DNA of 35,954 nucleotides, from assembly GCA_017415995.1 (NCBI GenBank), contig JAFQDN010000051.1, positions 1 to 35,954 of the forward strand. Direction: 5' to 3'. The notes under the pieces were generated by a model. The model had not been told where the DNA came from, did not search any database, and saw nothing but the letters and a program-made list of their open reading frames with translations. The translations under genes and the position numbers were made by a program. This document shows positions 24,014 to 32,401 of the stretch, piece by piece. The DNA is from Akkermansia sp. Its GTDB lineage: Bacteria > Verrucomicrobiota > Verrucomicrobiia > Verrucomicrobiales > Akkermansiaceae. How positions within the stretch are numbered: the first letter of the stretch is position 1; each line of letters begins with the position of its first letter.

Positions 24014-24556
24014 ATGAAGGCGCTTAAAGGCACGAAGACGGAACAAAACTTGGCCACGGCATATGCCGGGGAGTCCCAAGCACACACCAAGTACCTGTAC
24101 TATGCATCCAAGGCAAAGAAGGATGGCTATGTGCAAATCAGCAAGATTTTTGAGGAAACTGCTCACAATGAGAGGGAACACGCCAAAATTTGGTTTAAGT
24201 TGCTGCACGGTGGCAGCATTCCCTCCACTACGGAAAACTTGGCGGATGCCGCCGGTGGTGAGCACTATGAATGGACGGATATGTACAAAACCTTTGCGGA
24301 GGAGGCTCGTGCGGAGGGATTTGACGAGATAGCCGAGCTGTTTGACGGCGTTGCTAAGATTGAGAAGGAGCACGAGGAGCGCTACCGCAAATTGCTCAGT
24401 AACATTGAGGGCGGGTTGGTGTTCTCCCGTGATGGTGAGCAGATTTGGCAGTGCTCTAACTGTGGCCATATCTGTGTCGGGACAAAGGCTCCGGAGGTTT
24501 GCCCGGTGTGTGATCACCCGCAGGCTCACTTCGCTATCCTTGCTCAGAATTACTAA
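24014..24556 (+). CDS. rbr: Rubrerythrin
   Basis: A 180-residue protein. It has a ferritin-like di-iron domain (residues 1-140) with [30 protein letters not shown] and [22 protein letters not shown] carrying the Glu/His iron ligands. A C-terminal rubredoxin domain has [23 protein letters not shown] with both CxxC knuckles. It reduces hydrogen peroxide in the cytoplasm of anaerobes and microaerophiles using electrons from rubredoxin or NADH-linked reductases. Codon bias is strong. Its terminator hairpin comes directly before the next small gene. Together with catalase and cytochrome bd it forms the oxygen-defence set of this region. Confidence 0.95.
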   Translation: MKALKGTKTEQNLATAYAGESQAHTKYLYYASKAKKDGYVQISKIFEETAHNEREHAKIWFKLLHGGSIPSTTENLADAAGGEHYEWTDMYKTFAEEARAEGFDEIAELFDGVAKIEKEHEERYRKLLSNIEGGLVFSRDGEQIWQCSNCGHICVGTKAPEVCPVCDHPQAHFAILAQNY

Positions 24557-24566
24557 TCAAAACAAG

Positions 24567-24616
24567 GTGGCAGCAACAGTGCCTTTACCGGCCGATTGCT
24601 GCCACTCTCCTTTTTT
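24567..24616 (+). terminator. Intrinsic terminator of rubrerythrin
   Basis: GTGGCAGCAA (24567-24576) and TTGCTGCCAC (24596-24605) form a perfect 10-bp stem followed by CTCCTTTTTT (to 24616). The next start codon is at 24617, so the terminator ends exactly where the small membrane-protein gene begins. Confidence 0.8.
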
Positions 24617-24856
24617 ATGTGGCAAGCGAATAAGTGGGGGATTATAGCGTTGGTTTGCGGCTTGGCCTGCGTGGGCGCGCTGTATTGTTGGTTTCAATCC
24701 CAAGGGAATACGGATATGGCTGATAAGGTGGGTTGCACCGGTATTTGTGCTGTATTGTTCATCGTGGGATTGGGCTCATACTTGGGGGCTCGCAAGGGGA
24801 TGAACGCCCTGAATGAAGAAGATGACAGCGAGGAAAATGAAAAGGAGGAGCAGTAA
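24617..24856 (+). CDS. Small membrane protein, unknown function
   Basis: A 79-residue protein from ATG 24617. It has two hydrophobic segments: IIALVCGLACVGALYCWF and GICAVLFIVGLGSYLGA. A highly acidic C-terminus follows (EEDDSEENEKEEQ). I know no family. It has no visible Shine-Dalgarno and begins right after the rubrerythrin terminator U-tract, so it is either expressed by readthrough or from an unseen promoter. Its own terminator overlaps its last codons. Confidence 0.55.
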   Translation: MWQANKWGIIALVCGLACVGALYCWFQSQGNTDMADKVGCTGICAVLFIVGLGSYLGARKGMNALNEEDDSEENEKEEQ

Positions 24857-24870
24857 GCTTCCTCCTTTTT
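24840..24870 (+). terminator. Terminator overlapping the small membrane-protein gene end
   Basis: AAAAGGAGG (24840-24848) pairs with CCTCCTTTT (24861-24869); the loop contains the stop codon TAA. T-rich sequence follows. Confidence 0.6.
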
Positions 24871-24925
24871 CATTTGCTTGTCCGCGCAACTCTCCGGCTA
24901 TTGGAATTGCCGGATTTTTTTTGTT

Positions 24926-25666
24926 TTACATCTTGAAGTCCTCACCCAAGTATATTTTGCGGGTTTTGGGGTCATTGGCAATCTCCTCGGCATTGCCCTC
25001 TTTGATGACCTTCCCCTCGAAGAGGATGTAGGCGCGGTCCACAATGCCGAGGGTTTCTCGAACATTGTGGTCGGTAATGAGAATGGAAAGCCCATCTGTT
25101 TCGCGCAGTGAGGCTACGATTGTTTGGATGTCCTGCACGGCTATGGGATCCACTCCGGCAAATGGCTCATCGAGCATGAGTAACTTCGGGTTGCTGGCTA
25201 AGGCTCGCGCAATGGTCAAACGGCGTTTTTCTCCGCCGGAGAGCTGTATCGCTTGGCTTTTTTGCAGTTTAGTAATGTTGAAACGCTCCAGCAGCTCGTG
25301 CATTTTCTCTTTTTGCTGCTTGCGGGAGAGGTCTGCTCGGGTTTCCAGAATTGCCATCAGATTCTCTTCCACAGAGAGCTTGCGGAAGATGGATTCCTCC
25401 TGTGGCAGGTAGCCCATGCCGAGGCGAGCGCGCAGGTGCATGGGGAGGCCGGATACATCCTTACCTGCAAACATGACACTGCCGACATCCGGGCGTACCA
25501 AGCCGGCTACCATATAGAATGAGGTGGTTTTACCCGCACCGTTGGGGCCGAGCAAGCCGACGATTTCTCCGGCACCTACCTCCAAGCTGACGTTATCGAC
25601 AACTTTACGGACGTTGTAGGTTTTACAGAGACCCTGAGCTTTGAGGAGTGTGTTGGCGGAGTTCAT
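24926..25666 (-). CDS. lptB: LPS export ABC transporter ATP-binding protein
   Basis: A 246-residue ABC ATPase. It has Walker A GPNGAGKT (40-47), then the LptB-typical GYLPQEESIFRKLSVEENL with the Q-loop, the signature LSGGEKRR, Walker B LLMLDEPFAGVDP, and the H-loop TDHNVRET. The C-terminus KIYLGEDFKM matches LptB (compare YLGxxF). It powers LptFG to pull LPS out of the inner membrane. It overlaps the lptA-like gene by four bases (ATGA), so translation is coupled, and is the last gene of the kdsA operon. Confidence 0.93.
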   Translation of the reverse strand: MNSANTLLKAQGLCKTYNVRKVVDNVSLEVGAGEIVGLLGPNGAGKTTSFYMVAGLVRPDVGSVMFAGKDVSGLPMHLRARLGMGYLPQEESIFRKLSVEENLMAILETRADLSRKQQKEKMHELLERFNITKLQKSQAIQLSGGEKRRLTIARALASNPKLLMLDEPFAGVDPIAVQDIQTIVASLRETDGLSILITDHNVRETLGIVDRAYILFEGKVIKEGNAEEIANDPKTRKIYLGEDFKM

Positions 25667-28041
25667 TTTTTCTTCTTATTTTTGTCTTGTTTCTCGGCCT
25701 GCTTCTTTATGTTGGTAGCAGTGGTGGTGTGCTTTGCTCCGGTGATGCGGATATTGTTGTGCTTATCTACTATAACTGCTGCGTTAGCACCGGAGGCTGT
25801 GTGGGAGTTGTGCGCATCCCGGAGGACTACGCGGGTACCCGTGAGTTTTTTGACACCGGTGATGCCGTTGATGCTCAATTTGTCGCCGAAGGCATGAATG
25901 GGTTTGCCTGCTTCGTCCTTAGCGGCAATGGCCACATCTCCCTCTGCTTCGGCAAGCTGTATGGCGGCGAGCGGGGAAGAGTCCTGGGTATCCTGTTGTT
26001 CCCGCATCAGCACGTGTATGCGCCCGGTACAGCGCAAGGCTGCTTTTTCCGACTGTATAGTGCCTCCGTTGGCCGTGTCAGCTTGTTGTAAGCCGGTGAA
26101 GTTGTAGACCAAGTGCGGGTAACGGGCAATAATCGGTTTGGCCTCCTTAGTCGTATCTCGGCGCAGGGTTAGGAAGAGCGGTCCGGTGGAGGTTATGGTT
26201 GCCTCCGGGCTTTCAATGCGCGTGCCTGCCCCCATCTCAAGCTTGCCGCTTTCGCGTACGAGCGTGAGGCGTTCCGTGCAGTGCACGGTGGCAAATTTTG
26301 CGGTTGATTCTGCCGCGTTCTTCTTATCCTCAGTACCCAAGGGAAGTGTGGCCGTGAGCTTTTCGCCGAGCATGGTCAAATCTCCGTTGGCGCTGAGGCG
26401 GAGAGATGTGGCACCTTGGGTGGACTCAGCCATGAGCATGTTGTCATTATACTTGACCTTGGTGATGCGCGTGGCCTCGGAGCTGAGTGTGATTTCCCCG
26501 GTCAGCAGGTTAAGGTCGGCATCATCTGCAACAAGGGTAAGCCCTTCCTCTCCTTGCTTTTGCGTATATTGCAAATTGATGCCTCCCGTGGCTGTAATGG
26601 ATTCCACCTCTGAGTATTCGGCAACCGCCAAATTGATGTTTCCGTACTCAAAACGCTTTTCCTTTTCGGTGGCGTGCGCTTTTGTTTCCGTGGCGTGTGG
26701 TTTGCGTGCCAGTTTGAGGGTTACGGCACCGCCGGCGGTAAGTGTGCAGAAGTCATCCTTGAGGGTAACACCCGCCGGGATGTTGACCGTGCCGGTAGCT
26801 GCACAGAAGCGGAGGTTGCCGGCAGTGAGGAATGTTCCCGGGATGGGGGCTGCGTCTTTACCGGAAGCCGGGCGCTCATAATTGCCTTTTATGTCCGTTC
26901 CCAGCAGTGTAATATCTCCGTTTTCCGCGAGTTGAACGGAGCCGTCGGTATAGAGTTTGTTGTTGCCGTAGAGCAGGGTGGTATTCTTGCCGTGTACGGA
27001 GCAGGCGCCGGTCTTGCCATCGTAGGAAAGGCTGTTTCCTGTTACGGCTACTGCCGGGGTGTTTTCTCCTGCCGGGCGTGAGGCGTAAACCTCTCCATGC
27101 GCCGTCAGCCCATCAATGCCGGCAATGCTCAGATTCCGGAATTGCGGCATGATGTTATCCTCCTTGCTCCCGGTACTATGTTCGCTGCGGTTGATAACAA
27201 GGCGCACGCACAGCTCCTCCGTGCAGCGGAAATTGCCGTTTGAGCTTTCAAGCTTGGTGGGGCCTGTGAGTACCAGCTTATTGTCTTGCGCTCGGTAGTA
27301 CGCTATGCCGTTTTCATTTACCAAGGTGTTGGTGTTGCCCTTGGCGTCTTTCCACCGTATGTCCATACCCCCGGAGATGATGTAGAGGTCTCCGTTGGTG
27401 TCTGCCAATAATTGAGCAGGTGCGCCGTCTTTGCTGAAAAGGGTAATGCCGGTGTCTCCCTGTTTGATGCGCAGGGAAAACTCTCCCTCTGTTTTGCCGA
27501 GTAACAGAGCACGGTTGGAAACCGTGTTAATCATGGCTGTCCCGGTCTCTATCAGAAAGGGTATGACCGCTTTTTCTTCCGCTGCGGGAGCCGGTGTTTG
27601 TTCTGTTCGGGGAGTAGGTGCCTTATGCTGCGGTGCAATCGCATCTTCCACCTTCTCTTTGCCTTGCTTCAGTGTGGACTTCGGCAACTGTATGTACAGG
27701 CGGTCCGCGCAGCGCATGCGCAGGCGCGCGTCTGTCACGCGCACGTTCTGCAAGTATACCATGCGCGCGTTGACGGTGTCAAACAGCATGCCTCCGTCTG
27801 CCTCCGCTACGGTCTCGCCGTTTTCAGAGGTCGGCATCTCTTCCGTCGGGGTCGGTAAGGGTGCCGGTAGGGTGTCCGTCAGGGTTAGGATGGCTGCATC
27901 CACGCGCGTGCGGTTTTCCTCAAAGAATCGGAGGGATGCTTGGCGCTCTTCAATGGCTCCTTGCAGCCATTCTTCTTTTGCGGACAATGTGGCGCAGGTG
28001 CTGCAACACAGCAAATACAGAGCAAGTTGAGCCGATTTCAT
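25663..28041 (-). CDS. Large LptA/OstA-like periplasmic protein
   Basis: A 792-residue protein with an N-terminal signal peptide (LALYLLCCSTCATLSAKEE). After a Pro/Glu-rich linker (residues about 60-160), the remainder is an array of beta-rich repeats of the type seen in OstA/LptA and the LptD N-terminus: GTAMINTVSNRALLLGKTEGEF, KLVLTGPTKLESSNGNF, GNSLSYDGKTGACSVHGKNT, DDADLNLLTGEITLSSEATR. It probably forms or extends the bridge that carries LPS across the periplasm. It is over four times longer than E. coli LptA. The position between the lptC-like gene and lptB, with 4-base overlaps to both, supports the assignment. Confidence 0.72.
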   Translation of the reverse strand: MKSAQLALYLLCCSTCATLSAKEEWLQGAIEERQASLRFFEENRTRVDAAILTLTDTLPAPLPTPTEEMPTSENGETVAEADGGMLFDTVNARMVYLQNVRVTDARLRMRCADRLYIQLPKSTLKQGKEKVEDAIAPQHKAPTPRTEQTPAPAAEEKAVIPFLIETGTAMINTVSNRALLLGKTEGEFSLRIKQGDTGITLFSKDGAPAQLLADTNGDLYIISGGMDIRWKDAKGNTNTLVNENGIAYYRAQDNKLVLTGPTKLESSNGNFRCTEELCVRLVINRSEHSTGSKEDNIMPQFRNLSIAGIDGLTAHGEVYASRPAGENTPAVAVTGNSLSYDGKTGACSVHGKNTTLLYGNNKLYTDGSVQLAENGDITLLGTDIKGNYERPASGKDAAPIPGTFLTAGNLRFCAATGTVNIPAGVTLKDDFCTLTAGGAVTLKLARKPHATETKAHATEKEKRFEYGNINLAVAEYSEVESITATGGINLQYTQKQGEEGLTLVADDADLNLLTGEITLSSEATRITKVKYNDNMLMAESTQGATSLRLSANGDLTMLGEKLTATLPLGTEDKKNAAESTAKFATVHCTERLTLVRESGKLEMGAGTRIESPEATITSTGPLFLTLRRDTTKEAKPIIARYPHLVYNFTGLQQADTANGGTIQSEKAALRCTGRIHVLMREQQDTQDSSPLAAIQLAEAEGDVAIAAKDEAGKPIHAFGDKLSINGITGVKKLTGTRVVLRDAHNSHTASGANAAVIVDKHNNIRITGAKHTTTATNIKKQAEKQDKNKKKK

Positions 28042-28520
28042 TTGGTCTGAGTGGGCTTTCCTGAGCGGATGGTGGTTCTGACGGGTCCTTTGATTAGGCC
28101 GATGCGTCCGGTGAGGCTGAATACCACTCCGTTTCCCTTGGCTGAGAACTTCGGGCCGTTTACCTCGGCCGGGGTGAGGGAGATGATGAGTTTGCGCTTG
28201 AAGTCGTAGCCTGCTTTGTCGCAGGTGATGTTGGTGGCGGAGTCGGTGTTGTCCTCTCCCTCCTGCTCATAAAGCATGGCGCGGATGCCGGAGAGCGTAA
28301 CCTCCGTACGGGAGACTACTTCCAGCTCCGTTGCCATCAGGAACGCGCAAACTTTGTGGTTATCGTAACGCGGTACGGAGATGCCCCGCACCTTACTGCC
28401 GGGTGGCAGTAATTGCAGCCCCGGGAATTCGTCATCGGCGCTGTTGACGTTCGGGGACTGCGCCATGAGTGTTGTGCTCATGGCGAGTCCGAGTGCTATG
28501 TGCAGGAAACCGTGTTTCAT
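28038..28520 (-). CDS. LptC-like periplasmic protein (tentative)
   Basis: A 160-residue secreted protein with a signal peptide (LHIALGLAMSTTLMAQ). The middle reads RGISVPRYDNHKVCAFLMATELEVVSRTEVTLSGIRAMLYEQEG, which resembles LptC-type repeats (a PRYD-like start, then a beta-strand about a change of substance, then LYE). The similarity is short and weak. It starts 6 bases after kdsA and overlaps the lptA-like gene by 4 bases. In Chlamydia a gene of unknown type sits between kdsA and lptB, consistent with this layout. Unlike E. coli LptC it has a cleavable signal rather than an anchor. Confidence 0.5.
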   Translation of the reverse strand: MKHGFLHIALGLAMSTTLMAQSPNVNSADDEFPGLQLLPPGSKVRGISVPRYDNHKVCAFLMATELEVVSRTEVTLSGIRAMLYEQEGEDNTDSATNITCDKAGYDFKRKLIISLTPAEVNGPKFSAKGNGVVFSLTGRIGLIKGPVRTTIRSGKPTQTK

Positions 28521-28526
28521 ACCGGG

Positions 28527-29345
28527 TTACGACATTTGGTCGTATGCTTTGCGCACCAACTGCATGTTGGTGATGATGCGCTCCAAATCGGAGAGCCGTA
28601 CTTGGTTGGGGCCATCGCTCATGGCGTGGTCGGGGTCGCTGTGTACTTCCATGAATACACCGTCAATGCCGGTTGCCATCGCTGCGTTGGCCAGTACGGG
28701 GGCAAGGTCGCGGTCGCCTCCGGTTGCACCGCCGAGCCCGCCCGGACGCTGTACGGAGTGTGTGGCATCGAACACAACCGGGCATCCGAACTCCTTCATC
28801 CAGTACATGCCTCGCATGTCTACCACTAAGTTGTTGTAGCCGAATGTGGTGCCACGCTCACAGAGCATGTATTGCTCACACCCGAAAGCCTGCATCTTTT
28901 CACAGATGTTTTTGCAGTCCCACGGTGCCAGGAATTGCCCTTTCTTGATGTTGACGGGGCGTCCTGTTTTGGCACATGCTTCCAACAAGTCACTCTGTCG
29001 ACAAAGAAAAGCCGGTACTTGCAGCAAGTCAACGTATTGAGCTGCGTATTCTGCCTGCTCTTCCGTGTGCACATCCGTTACCACGGGAATGTTGAGCTCT
29101 TTGCCGATTTCTGAGAGAATGCGGCAGCCTTCCTGAATGCCGACTCCGCGGAAACTCTTGACGCTGGTGCGGTTCGCCTTATCGTAGGATGCCTTGAAAA
29201 TGAACGGAACGTTGAGTTTTGTGCAAATCTCCTTAATGCTGCGAGCCATTTGCCAGGCAAACTCCTCACTCTCCAGAGAACAGGGCCCGAGGAGATAAAA
29301 AGGAGCCTTGCCGCCGATTTCTACATTCTGAATTTGGAAAGACAT
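28527..29345 (-). CDS. kdsA: 3-deoxy-8-phosphooctulonate synthase (KDO8P synthase)
   Basis: A 272-residue TIM-barrel enzyme. Family marks include FKASYDKANRTS, FRGVGIQEGCRIL, VTDVHTEEQ, LQVPAFLCRQSDLL, NIKKGQFLAPWD, CERGTTFGYNNLVVDMRG, FDATHSVQRPGG and FMEVHSDPDHAMSDGPNQ. It condenses phosphoenolpyruvate and arabinose 5-phosphate to Kdo-8-phosphate for LPS. The N-terminal GPCSLES carries Cys22, the metal-ligand position of the metal-dependent class (as in Aquifex), whereas E. coli has Asn there. It is first of the kdsA-lptC-lptA-lptB operon. Confidence 0.96.
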   Translation of the reverse strand: MSFQIQNVEIGGKAPFYLLGPCSLESEEFAWQMARSIKEICTKLNVPFIFKASYDKANRTSVKSFRGVGIQEGCRILSEIGKELNIPVVTDVHTEEQAEYAAQYVDLLQVPAFLCRQSDLLEACAKTGRPVNIKKGQFLAPWDCKNICEKMQAFGCEQYMLCERGTTFGYNNLVVDMRGMYWMKEFGCPVVFDATHSVQRPGGLGGATGGDRDLAPVLANAAMATGIDGVFMEVHSDPDHAMSDGPNQVRLSDLERIITNMQLVRKAYDQMS

Positions 29346-29371
29346 GGTATGGTGCTATGCTGTTGCCCTGT

Positions 29372-29400
29372 ATTATGCAGGAATCAACGTGTGAAGTCAA
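29372..29400 (-). promoter_or_regulatory. Promoter of the kdsA-lpt operon
   Basis: Minus strand TTGACT (29395-29400), 17-base spacer, CATAAT (29372-29377). The expected start near 29365 gives a leader of about 20 bases. Confidence 0.6.
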
Positions 29401-29433
29401 TGAGATTTCTTGCTCTCAGGGCGTTTTGTCTGC

Positions 29434-29469
29434 AAAAAATCCACCGCACGCTCTCTTGCGTGCGGTGGA
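29434..29469 (-). terminator. Intrinsic terminator of catalase
   Basis: On the minus strand TCCACCGCACGC pairs with GCGTGCGGTGGA (arms 29458-29469 and 29440-29451), followed by six T (29434-29439). It lies 19 bases after the katA stop codon. Confidence 0.85.
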
Positions 29470-29487
29470 GTGCTCTTTCACGGGGTT

Positions 29488-30951
29488 TTAAGAGGCCGGA
29501 ATGGAGGCGTTTACCTTACGGAGTGCAGCCTCTACCCCGGCGCCGTATTCCGGGTGGCAACTGTAGCAATGGCTCAGGTGGCGTTGTTGTATAAACTCCG
29601 GTACCTCTGCCAATTCCTCGGCTGTGTTGTCAAAAAGCACTTGTCGGCGGTCGTCTTCCAAGAGAAGGAAGAGTTCTCTTGCCTGTGCAAAGTAGTCCGC
29701 ATCGCTATTATCGAATGCGTAGCGGTCCATTGCCCCCGCCTCGGGGAAGGGGGGCTCGCGGAACTCCGGTTGCGCCTCTGCATGGTAGAGTGAACCGGGA
29801 TCATATGCTGCCAGCGGTGCTCCGTTGGAGTCCGTGCGCATTTGTCCATCCCTGTGCGCGCTGTGTACGGGGCACTTGGGGCTGTTGATGGGGATGAGGT
29901 GGTGGTTTACTCCCAATCGGTGGCGCTGGGCGTCTCCGTAGGCAAATAGACGGCTTTGGAGCATTTTGTCCGGTGAAAATCCGATGCCGGGTACTATGTT
30001 TGCCGGGGTGAATGCTGCTTGCTCTACCTCCGCAAAGTAGTTTTCCGGGTTGCGGTTCAGTTCCAGTATTCCTACCTCGGTCAGGGGGTAGTCCCCGTGT
30101 GGCCATACTTTGGTGAGGTCAAAGGGATTGTAGGGGAAGCGTTGCGCCTGTGCTTCCGTCATCAGCTGGATGCTTAGCTTCCAGCGCGGAAAGTTTCCGC
30201 TCTCAATGGCTTCGTACAAATCATGTCCGGCACTATCCGGGTCTTTGCCGTTGAGTTCTCTCGCTTGGGTATTGCTTAGGTTCAGTATTCCTTGCATGCA
30301 CACCCAGTGGAACTTGCACCATATGCGCTCTCCTTCGGCATTGATGAGCGCGTACGTGTGGCTGCCGAATCCGTGCATGTGCCGGAATCCGTATGGTATA
30401 CCGCGGTCACTCATCGTGATGGTGATTTGGTGAAAGGCCTCCGGTAGTAATGTCCAAAAATCCCATTTCGCGGCGGGGTTACGCCGCCCGGTTTTCGGGT
30501 CTCTCTTCAATACGTGGTTGAGATCCGGAAACTTCAGCGGGTCGCGTATGAAAAATACCGGGGTGTTGTTACCTACGAGATCCCAGTTGCCTTCTTCCGT
30601 GTAAAATTTGACGGCAAAACCGCGTATGTCGCGGTCGGCGTCTGCGTAGCCTCGTTCTCCTGCGGCGGTGGAAAAACGCACGAACACCGGGGTTTCTTTG
30701 CCGATGCGACTGAAAAGCCGGGCCCTACTGTACTGTCTTATATCTCCTGTTACGGTAAAAGTGCCGTGTGCCCCGAATCCCTTGGCATGCATACGCCGCT
30801 CCGGTATGACCTCTCGGTTGAAATGAGCCAACTTTTCCAAGTGCCACACATCTTCCAGCAACATGGGCCCGCGTTTCCCTGCTGTCAGACTATCCGTGTT
30901 ATTTGCAACCGGCGCCCCGGCAGCTGTTGTCAGTTTCTCTGCTTCTTTCAT
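29488..30951 (-). CDS. katA: Heme catalase (small-subunit type)
   Basis: A 487-residue protein. Visible marks are the heme-side catalytic His55 in RRMHAKG, the [40 protein letters not shown] stretch with the catalytic Asn, [16 protein letters not shown] and the proximal Tyr in [14 protein letters not shown]. It converts hydrogen peroxide to water and oxygen. No extra C-terminal domain is present, so it is a small-subunit monofunctional catalase. It is alone, with a strong terminator and a promoter lying directly at the start codon. A catalase in a likely microaerophile beside cytochrome bd and rubrerythrin fits oxidative-stress defence. Confidence 0.96.
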   Translation of the reverse strand: MKEAEKLTTAAGAPVANNTDSLTAGKRGPMLLEDVWHLEKLAHFNREVIPERRMHAKGFGAHGTFTVTGDIRQYSRARLFSRIGKETPVFVRFSTAAGERGYADADRDIRGFAVKFYTEEGNWDLVGNNTPVFFIRDPLKFPDLNHVLKRDPKTGRRNPAAKWDFWTLLPEAFHQITITMSDRGIPYGFRHMHGFGSHTYALINAEGERIWCKFHWVCMQGILNLSNTQARELNGKDPDSAGHDLYEAIESGNFPRWKLSIQLMTEAQAQRFPYNPFDLTKVWPHGDYPLTEVGILELNRNPENYFAEVEQAAFTPANIVPGIGFSPDKMLQSRLFAYGDAQRHRLGVNHHLIPINSPKCPVHSAHRDGQMRTDSNGAPLAAYDPGSLYHAEAQPEFREPPFPEAGAMDRYAFDNSDADYFAQARELFLLLEDDRRQVLFDNTAEELAEVPEFIQQRHLSHCYSCHPEYGAGVEAALRKVNASIPAS

Positions 30952-30957
30952 GCCGTC

Positions 30958-30986
30958 AGCGTAATTCTAACACTGCCGAGCGTCAA
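30958..30986 (-). promoter_or_regulatory. Promoter of katA, predicted leaderless
   Basis: Minus strand TTGACG (30981-30986), 17-base spacer, TACGCT (30958-30963). The start expected 7 bases later is the A of the ATG at 30951. An alternative -10, TAGAAT (30964-30969), would give a 6-base leader but a too short spacer. No clear regulator site (for example a PerR box) is seen. Confidence 0.4.
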
Positions 30987-31002
30987 GAAGTTAGAGTAAA
31001 AG

Positions 31003-31647
31003 TTACTCTGTTGGCGCAGCCTTGCCGGGCCACTCCTTTTCCGGAGCGCGGGTTATGGTTACGCGTGTGCCCACTTTGGTGATGTTGAAGAGCGCTTCCG
31101 CCACAAATCCCGGTGTGCGAATACAACCGTGGGATACATTCTGATTACAGCGCACCGGCCCGGTGTGTATCCCGATGCCCGAGGCTGTCAGCCTTTGCCA
31201 ATTATTCATCCTGGCTCCGAGGAAGGCTCCGCCCGGGGGAACTCGGTCGCGGCGGGAGTCGGCGCTTTCCACCACACAAATGTCATTTTTGTCTACAATG
31301 GTCCCCCAAACGGAGCTATTGTGCTTTTTCTTTTTCTCCAGTATGGGAAACGTTCCGGTGGGGGTTGCGTGGCCTTCTTTGCCGGTGGAAACGGGCCAAT
31401 CCGCTGCTACGGTCCCATTCACATACAGGCGCCCGCGTTGTTGCTCCAAACAAATGTAGATGGGGCTGGTATGTGTGGCGGTGGCCATCAGCTCGCGATC
31501 CATGTACACATCCATACACGCAGGGTAGTTCTCCCGGTGCTTCTCCAGAAAATCCGCGTATGTGATGTGCTCATCCCCAAGTGGGCCACATGCCACTTGC
31601 ATAAGCATCAGCAGTATCAGCAGGATTCTCGTTGCGCGGCTGAGCAT
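31003..31647 (-). CDS. L,D-transpeptidase (YkuD) lipoprotein
   Basis: A 214-residue protein with a lipobox (LMQVAC, lipidated Cys20). The YkuD catalytic motif HTGPVRCNQNVSHGCIRTP has the nucleophile Cys175 in SHGC. It probably cross-links peptidoglycan (3-3) or attaches proteins to it from the periplasmic face. It follows the first L,D-transpeptidase with a 13-base gap, so the pair form one operon. The spacing of motifs is slightly different from its neighbour, so it is a diverged paralogue. Confidence 0.85.
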   Translation of the reverse strand: MLSRATRILLILLMLMQVACGPLGDEHITYADFLEKHRENYPACMDVYMDRELMATATHTSPIYICLEQQRGRLYVNGTVAADWPVSTGKEGHATPTGTFPILEKKKKHNSSVWGTIVDKNDICVVESADSRRDRVPPGGAFLGARMNNWQRLTASGIGIHTGPVRCNQNVSHGCIRTPGFVAEALFNITKVGTRVTITRAPEKEWPGKAAPTE

Positions 31648-31660
31648 GGTTCACGCTGGC

Positions 31661-32260
31661 TTATTTGATGATGACCGGGGTCCCTACGGCTGTGTTCTCA
31701 AAGAATGTTTTTGCCATCTCGCGCGGTAAACGGATGCAGCCGTGGCTCTCCGGAGCTGCTGTTACCAAGCCCTCGTGCATCCAAATACCTGTGTTGGTAA
31801 TTTGCATGCCGTAGTTCATGGCTGCTCCTTGGTATCTGCCTCCGGCAGGTATGGGTTGCCCCGCCTTGTAGTCTGATACCAGCACATTGCCGGCTTCGTC
31901 CACTATGCTGCCGTAGGTGGATGACTTGTGGTCTATGTCTTTGGCCAAAATACGGAATGTGCCACGCGGTGTGCCGTGTCCCGCTTTGCCGGATGAGATG
32001 GTGGAGCGCCCTACTATCTGGTTGCCGATGTAGTAGGTCGCTTGCTGTAATTGAGTGTCGATGACGATGCACGGCGCGCCTGTTACGTGGGCAGGCTTGT
32101 CCCAGTACCCGTGGTTTACCACTTCATCCGGCGTTGCTTTGATGCTGCTCGGTTTGAATGCGTACCCCCCGTGTGCCATGGCGTTCAACTCATTCTGAGT
32201 GGCACACGATGTCAGCAACGCTGCACTTGCTGCTATTGTTATTGTCAGTTTCCTCTTCAT
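31661..32260 (-). CDS. L,D-transpeptidase (YkuD) lipoprotein, first of pair
   Basis: A 199-residue protein from ATG 32260, chosen because it gives the signal and lipobox MKRKLTITIAASAALLTSC (Cys19). The YkuD catalytic motif is in MHEGLVTAAPESHGCIRLP, with SHGC as nucleophile. The substrate pocket strand STISSGKAGHGTPRGTFRIL matches the other copy (STGKEGHATPTGTFPIL). It shares an operon and function with the next gene, acting on periplasmic peptidoglycan. Confidence 0.87.
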   Translation of the reverse strand: MKRKLTITIAASAALLTSCATQNELNAMAHGGYAFKPSSIKATPDEVVNHGYWDKPAHVTGAPCIVIDTQLQQATYYIGNQIVGRSTISSGKAGHGTPRGTFRILAKDIDHKSSTYGSIVDEAGNVLVSDYKAGQPIPAGGRYQGAAMNYGMQITNTGIWMHEGLVTAAPESHGCIRLPREMAKTFFENTAVGTPVIIK

Positions 32261-32304
32261 TCGCTTCTCGTTATTTTGTCTGGCTTGTGGTAGTAACCGC
32301 ACGC

Positions 32305-32333
32305 TTTATGCACTCACTCCCTACTTTTGTCAA
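32305..32333 (-). promoter_or_regulatory. Promoter of the L,D-transpeptidase pair
   Basis: Minus strand TTGACA (32328-32333), 17-base spacer, CATAAA (32305-32310). It gives a leader of about 38 bases. Confidence 0.6.
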
Positions 32334-32352
32334 GCTTTTTGTGCAATTTTGC

Positions 32353-32380
32353 TTGCGCTTTCGCTGTCGCATCATATTAT
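32353..32380 (+). promoter_or_regulatory. Promoter of the lipoprotein gene at 32402
   Basis: TTGCGC (32353-32358), 16-base spacer, TATTAT (32375-32380). Start near 32387, leader about 15 bases. It is back to back with the L,D-transpeptidase promoter. Confidence 0.5.
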
Positions 32381-32401
32381 ATAGGGCAAGGTGTGCCTGA
32401 T

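Noticed and set aside
23769..24017. 82-codon ORF before rubrerythrin, overlapping its start by ATGA
   Set aside because: It overlaps the palindromes and the rubrerythrin promoter, has no recognisable domain and no initiation signal; overlap is likely chance.
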